Shown: positions 19,281-22,491 of the stretch, one piece after another
How the letters are laid out: every line of letters starts with the position of its first letter
Numbering within the stretch: the stretch's first letter is position 1
Assembly (NCBI RefSeq): GCF_000485595.1
Contig: NW_014577555.1
Location: forward strand, 2,501-24,991
DNA: 22,491 bases
From: Priapulus caudatus
Taxonomy: Eukaryota; Priapulida; Priapulimorpha; Priapulimorphida; Priapulidae
Direction of reading: 5' to 3'
Notes under the pieces: model-generated
The model's input: the letters and a program-made list of their open reading frames with translations, nothing else
Told to the model about the DNA's origin: nothing
Databases searched by the model: none
Translations under genes and position numbers: made by a program

Positions 19281-19625
19281 TTAAATGCATCAACGAATTC
19301 TCCCCGCATCGCCCTCATTCTACTCCTCCCCCTATTATGCCATTACTGGCCAGTGTTCCGTCTGGAACGTACTCTCGCTTCCTTTGTCTTTCACTTCCTA
19401 CTAGCTACTGGTACAAGGATTCTCACTAGCGGAGTTATTTACCGTGGGAATAATTGGTTCGTGTGGGATGGCAGATTTTACGAGGGCCAGTCGTTTAGCA
19501 CACAGCATTGACGATATTTGTGTAATCTGTTAGTTTACACAGTACTGATGCTATTAGGATAATAATAGCAGGGTAAACATGCAGCGGGTATATATAATAA
19601 CGATAGCGATGATAACAGTACAGAC

Positions 19626-19687
<62 letters not shown>

Positions 19688-19720
19688 AATATATATATAT
19701 CGCTCTTGCTCTCTCTTTCT

Positions 19721-19784
<64 letters not shown>

Positions 19785-19850
19785 GTTACTCTTTCTTTCA
19801 CGTTCTCGCTGTCTCTTTGTCTCTCTTGCTCTCTCTCCCCCTTTCTCGAA
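19626..19850 (+). repeat. (TA)n followed by (CT)n
   Basis: TA repeat to ~19700, then CT to ~19850 with TTTC interruptions. It has the same AT-then-dinucleotide order as 17203-17515 but with the opposite purine strand. Confidence 0.97.
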
Positions 19851-20752
19851 TATTTTGCGCTGCAAAATGCACGGCGTCACGTTTGACATTTATAGCGCAT
19901 TAATTATAGAAGGAAACTTGAGCGTGTAGTAAGTACAGGGTACATATGCCTCCAGGTGGTTGCCATCATATTCCCTAATGCGAACAACCAAACACTTCAT
20001 ATTTTGCGAAATAATCTCGCCAAAGCAAAGACGAACCCATCGTAGGCAATAGCCCCCTCCTTCCTCAGCTCTCCAACGTTGATGTGTGGTGTAATTTTCG
20101 CAACAGAAATCCGTTCCGACAGTGGAGCCGTGGATAAGAAATGCTCACGCCGTAGTAGCTCGTGGATTCCCGTGGGTGGTTGCGGGCGAGAAGCGTGGTT
20201 CGTGTGTTTCTACATTCCGAGTGGAGCCTGATGGGGGGCTGCACGCATGCACTTGTCATACCGACTTATACTCTCTTTCTCCTCAGTTTGCTATCGCGGG
20301 TGTTTCATCGCGGGTTGTTAGCTGGGGGGCTCGTTCATCAACGTTCGTTTACCGCGTTCATTGTGACAGGAAACCGCACAGAAGACGGTCCTCGTTACAT
20401 TCGAATGTTCAAGTGGGTTTTTGTGTGAAAATATTGTTCGCCCGCGTCCCGATTCGCTAGCATACTCGTGGATGTAACTTTATATAACCACGAGAAATAA
20501 TTAAGTAGCGTCACGTGTGCGCTTGCTTACCCGAGGGCGTGCGCGCATTGATAGGTTAAAACTTCGTGCGGGTTTTGTGCGTAACGGACCGAATTTCTCG
20601 TAATGGGAAAAGAAAGAGTACACGGAGGAACGTATGCAACAACCGTGGCCTTGGTACCTCGGTGAATGATCGATGTAAAACTTACACAACAACCAACGAT
20701 CATCGATTAACGACGCAGTTACAAGAGTAGCGATCTTGCTGCCATCTGCACA
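19851..20752. other. No recognisable gene
   Basis: A 112-codon plus frame (20122-20460) and its overlapping frame have no recognisable domain. A perfect 7-bp stem CTCGTGG/CCACGAG lies at 20465-20494. Confidence 0.5.
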
Positions 20753-21062
20753 TGCACTTGGAGCGTTTTAATAAAATGTAATGCTAAATAAATACGAAAT
20801 CTATTTACTACCAAAGTCTTAATGTTTCTCTCCTCTCTTTCGCCTATTATTGCCGACAATTTCTTGTAAATTCCGTGAAAATTCTCCTCTGCAACACACA
20901 TGTCCACCGCACGCACGCTGCCGCACACTGACACATAAACTCTATGACTCTATATTTATAGAGATATTAATAGGCGAAAGAGAGTACAGAAACATGACTT
21001 TGGTAGTAAATAGATTTCGTATTTATTTCGCATTATATTTTATTGAAACGCTCCAAGTGCCT
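20753..21062. mobile_element. ~310-bp MITE-like element with ~100-bp inverted repeats
   Basis: The left arm 20753-~20850 and right arm ~20966-21062 are inverted copies running from GCACTTGGAGCGTTTYAATAA through AATACGAAATCTATTTACTA and CCAAAGTC to CTCTCTTTCGCCTATTA. The arms differ by scattered substitutions and small gaps. The ~115-bp centre is unique and has no coding potential. I could not define a target duplication. Confidence 0.75.
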
Positions 21063-21094
21063 GTGGTAATCTGCAGCGTGGGTATGCGAATGTA

Positions 21095-21316
21095 GACTAT
21101 ACCACACGTGATAGTTGTACTACTATCGAGACAGACACCATTCGTTCACCTCCGCATCCCGTAGAGCTGGGTACGCTTATACGTACAGAGCTCCTCCGTC
21201 ATTCTTCCCGGAGACGTAGCGGCGGAAGGAAGCGACTGGCGTGGCGGGCCGCGCAGCTGCTGAGCGCGCTGCTTATGACAGGATGCTGCCGGGCGTACTG
21301 TGCACTAGGCGGCGTG

Positions 21317-21351
<35 letters not shown>

Positions 21352-21453
21352 CGTGTGTGTGCGTGCGTGCGTGCGTGCGTGCCTGCGTGTGTGTGCGTGC
21401 GTGTGTGCGTGAGAATGTTCGTTGACTATACTACACATGATAGTTGTATCACT
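21095..21453 (+). repeat. Pair of ~30-bp direct repeats 329 bp apart
   Basis: GACTATACCACACGTGATAG at 21095 and GACTATACTACACATGATAG at 21424, both continuing TTGTA and then (C/T)ACT. The left copy lies just outside the MITE at 20753-21062; the right copy follows the GT microsatellite. Confidence 0.8.
21319..21412 (+). repeat. (GT)n/(GTGC)n microsatellite
   Basis: Pure GT for ~28 bp, then GTGCGTGCGTGC. It is bracketed by a 30-bp direct repeat (21095 and 21424). Confidence 0.97.
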
Positions 21454-21683
21454 CCATGCAGGAAGCATCTGTTGTAGACGTTTTGTAAGAACTTCCTGCG
21501 TTAAGCACAACCACGTCTGCGCGTCTGCGTGCGTTCTTATGCAATGTGACGTCATCGTGAGCCAATCTGGTTAGCGGGCGTCTGTTCGAAGTTGCACACG
21601 GCGAGACAAGTTCCTCCTCAGAACGAGTGTCTCGTCTAGATACACATGCGCCCTCTACGCTGACCGCTGTCTACCCGCTAGAG

Positions 21684-21841
21684 CAGTGGTTCTTAACCTT
21701 TTCTGAGTCATGGACCCATTTGAAAATCTGGTGAAAGCTACGGACCCCTCCCCAAAAAAATGAAAATTATAATAAACACAAAGTTTTATACGCCTGGTTC
21801 ACGGACCCCCTGAAGCCCATGGGGTCTATGGACCACCCCTG
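21684..21841. mobile_element. 158-bp hAT-superfamily MITE
   Basis: It starts CAGTGGTTCTTAACC and ends GGACCACCCCTG (complement CAGGGGTGGTCC), and is flanked by a perfect 8-bp duplication CGCTAGAG (21676-21683 and 21842-21849). Eight-bp duplications with CAGNGGT ends are diagnostic of hAT elements. Internal repeats of TGGACCC/GGACCCC and the stretch TCTGGTGAAAGCTACGGACC recall ancient mammalian hAT-Charlie-type repeats, from memory. There is no transposase, so this is a non-autonomous copy. Confidence 0.92.
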
Positions 21842-21855
21842 CGCTAGAGGGTGGA

Positions 21856-21897
21856 ACCTGTAGCGGGAGCGAAGGGAGCTACACCGGTAGACCTAAC
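21856..21897 (+). repeat. Dispersed repeat copy matching 4308-4348
   Basis: CCTGTAGCGGGAGCGAAGGG, then CTACACCGGTAGACCTA, matches the complement of 4308-4348 (CCTGTAGTGGGTGG…GCGAAGGG, CTACATTGGTAGAGCTA) with one 4-base gap. A further short copy lies at 4363-4383 (+). Confidence 0.6.
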
Positions 21898-22338
21898 CAA
21901 CCGCTACGTGGCTCCATTATCGTCTGATGCCGTTAATTGCTGTTTATTTGCCTTGCGTGAGGAGCGGTGGCTTCACTTCCACCCGTGGAACGAAGACGAA
22001 GGAGACGCGTGGGCTAAATATAAGCGCACTCTATATACTATATGGTGTTAATTCCACGCCGGCGGGCGTACACCTACAGCAAAGGCACGTACACCCATCC
22101 ACCCACCAACTCACACGCCCACTTGAAACACGCGGTCTGTTGCTAATTTCGGGTGACTTACGCCCGGCTGTCAGCGAGTTTGATAGCTCCGGCGAATATT
22201 GTCTTGATTTTATCGCCGAATCTCTGAACTAAACTCAACCTCACTGCGGCGAGCGGTTTACGTGCACACGGATATAGCTGCAGATCATTGCTACATGGGT
22301 TCGACGAGGGGTTGCATGATACAGCCACGCGTCAATGG

Positions 22339-22376
22339 TAATACGCGATACATAAAATAATACGCGATGTATAAAA
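22339..22376 (+). repeat. 19-bp tandem duplication
   Basis: TAATACGCGATACATAAAA is followed directly by TAATACGCGATGTATAAAA. Confidence 0.85.
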
Positions 22377-22491
22377 TGAGGAAAACTATAATTTAGTAGT
22401 AAACACGTAAAATAATAGTAATGGATAATTATAAATTATATAGTAATTCCTGCTTTTTAGATCTCTATGTCAATGTTAAGATCATGCGGGT

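Noticed and set aside
20122-20460. 112-codon plus-strand open frame
   Set aside because: No recognisable motif and no splice or promoter context; two overlapping frames are open in the same stretch.
21851-22051. 66-codon frame with a protein-like C-terminus
   Set aside because: It begins inside a dispersed repeat copy next to the hAT MITE, lacks an ATG at its start, and matches no known family.

Overview
This is a 22.5 kb piece of an animal (metazoan) nuclear genome, most likely from a marine invertebrate. The evidence is one intron-bearing tetraspan gene exon with normal GT/AG splice signals, no dense or operon-like coding, interstitial (TTAGGG)n telomere-type tracts, several MITE or foldback elements, and very many di-, tri- and tetranucleotide microsatellites ((CT/GA)n, (CA)n, (CGCA)n, (GAGT)n, (CTA)n, (TAA)n, (CTG)n). 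I cannot name the species. TTAGGG-type telomere sequence fits most non-arthropod bilaterians.

The only convincing protein-coding feature is at 13399-13783 (+). It is the first coding exon of an LHFPL6-like (LHFP, lipoma HMGIC fusion partner family) tetraspan membrane protein: 128 codons plus one base, ending at a phase-1 GTGAGC donor. The remaining exons were not found in the 8.7 kb downstream, so the gene probably has a long first coding intron or continues outside the window. That intron begins with a G-rich minisatellite at the splice donor, followed by a longer diverged tandem repeat.

Layout: (1) 1-9.1 kb is microsatellite-dense intergenic or intronic DNA. It holds a diverged 76-bp tandem repeat (3.2-3.4 kb), a composite inverted-repeat element with a TTAGGG tract (4.26-4.67 kb) and a 75-84 bp minisatellite (7.5-7.8 kb). 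(2) 9.1-15.6 kb is AT-rich and nearly free of long microsatellites except AT tracts. It holds a small family of short palindromes (10.86-12.03 kb), an enhancer-like block with two 8-3-8 palindromes (11.6-11.95 kb), a foldback element whose arms end in telomeric repeats (12.67-12.99 kb) and the LHFPL6 exon. (3) 15.6-22.5 kb is again microsatellite-dense and holds three MITE-like elements: 18.78-19.28 kb with TTAA flanks, 20.75-21.06 kb with ~100 bp inverted repeats, and 21.68-21.84 kb, a hAT MITE with a perfect 8-bp target duplication.

Most long open frames here are translations of microsatellites (Ser/Leu, Arg/Glu, Thr/His or Cys/Val repeats) and are not genes. The most unusual content is the palindrome/foldback layer upstream of the LHFPL6 exon and the repeated association of telomere-type repeats with inverted-repeat elements.
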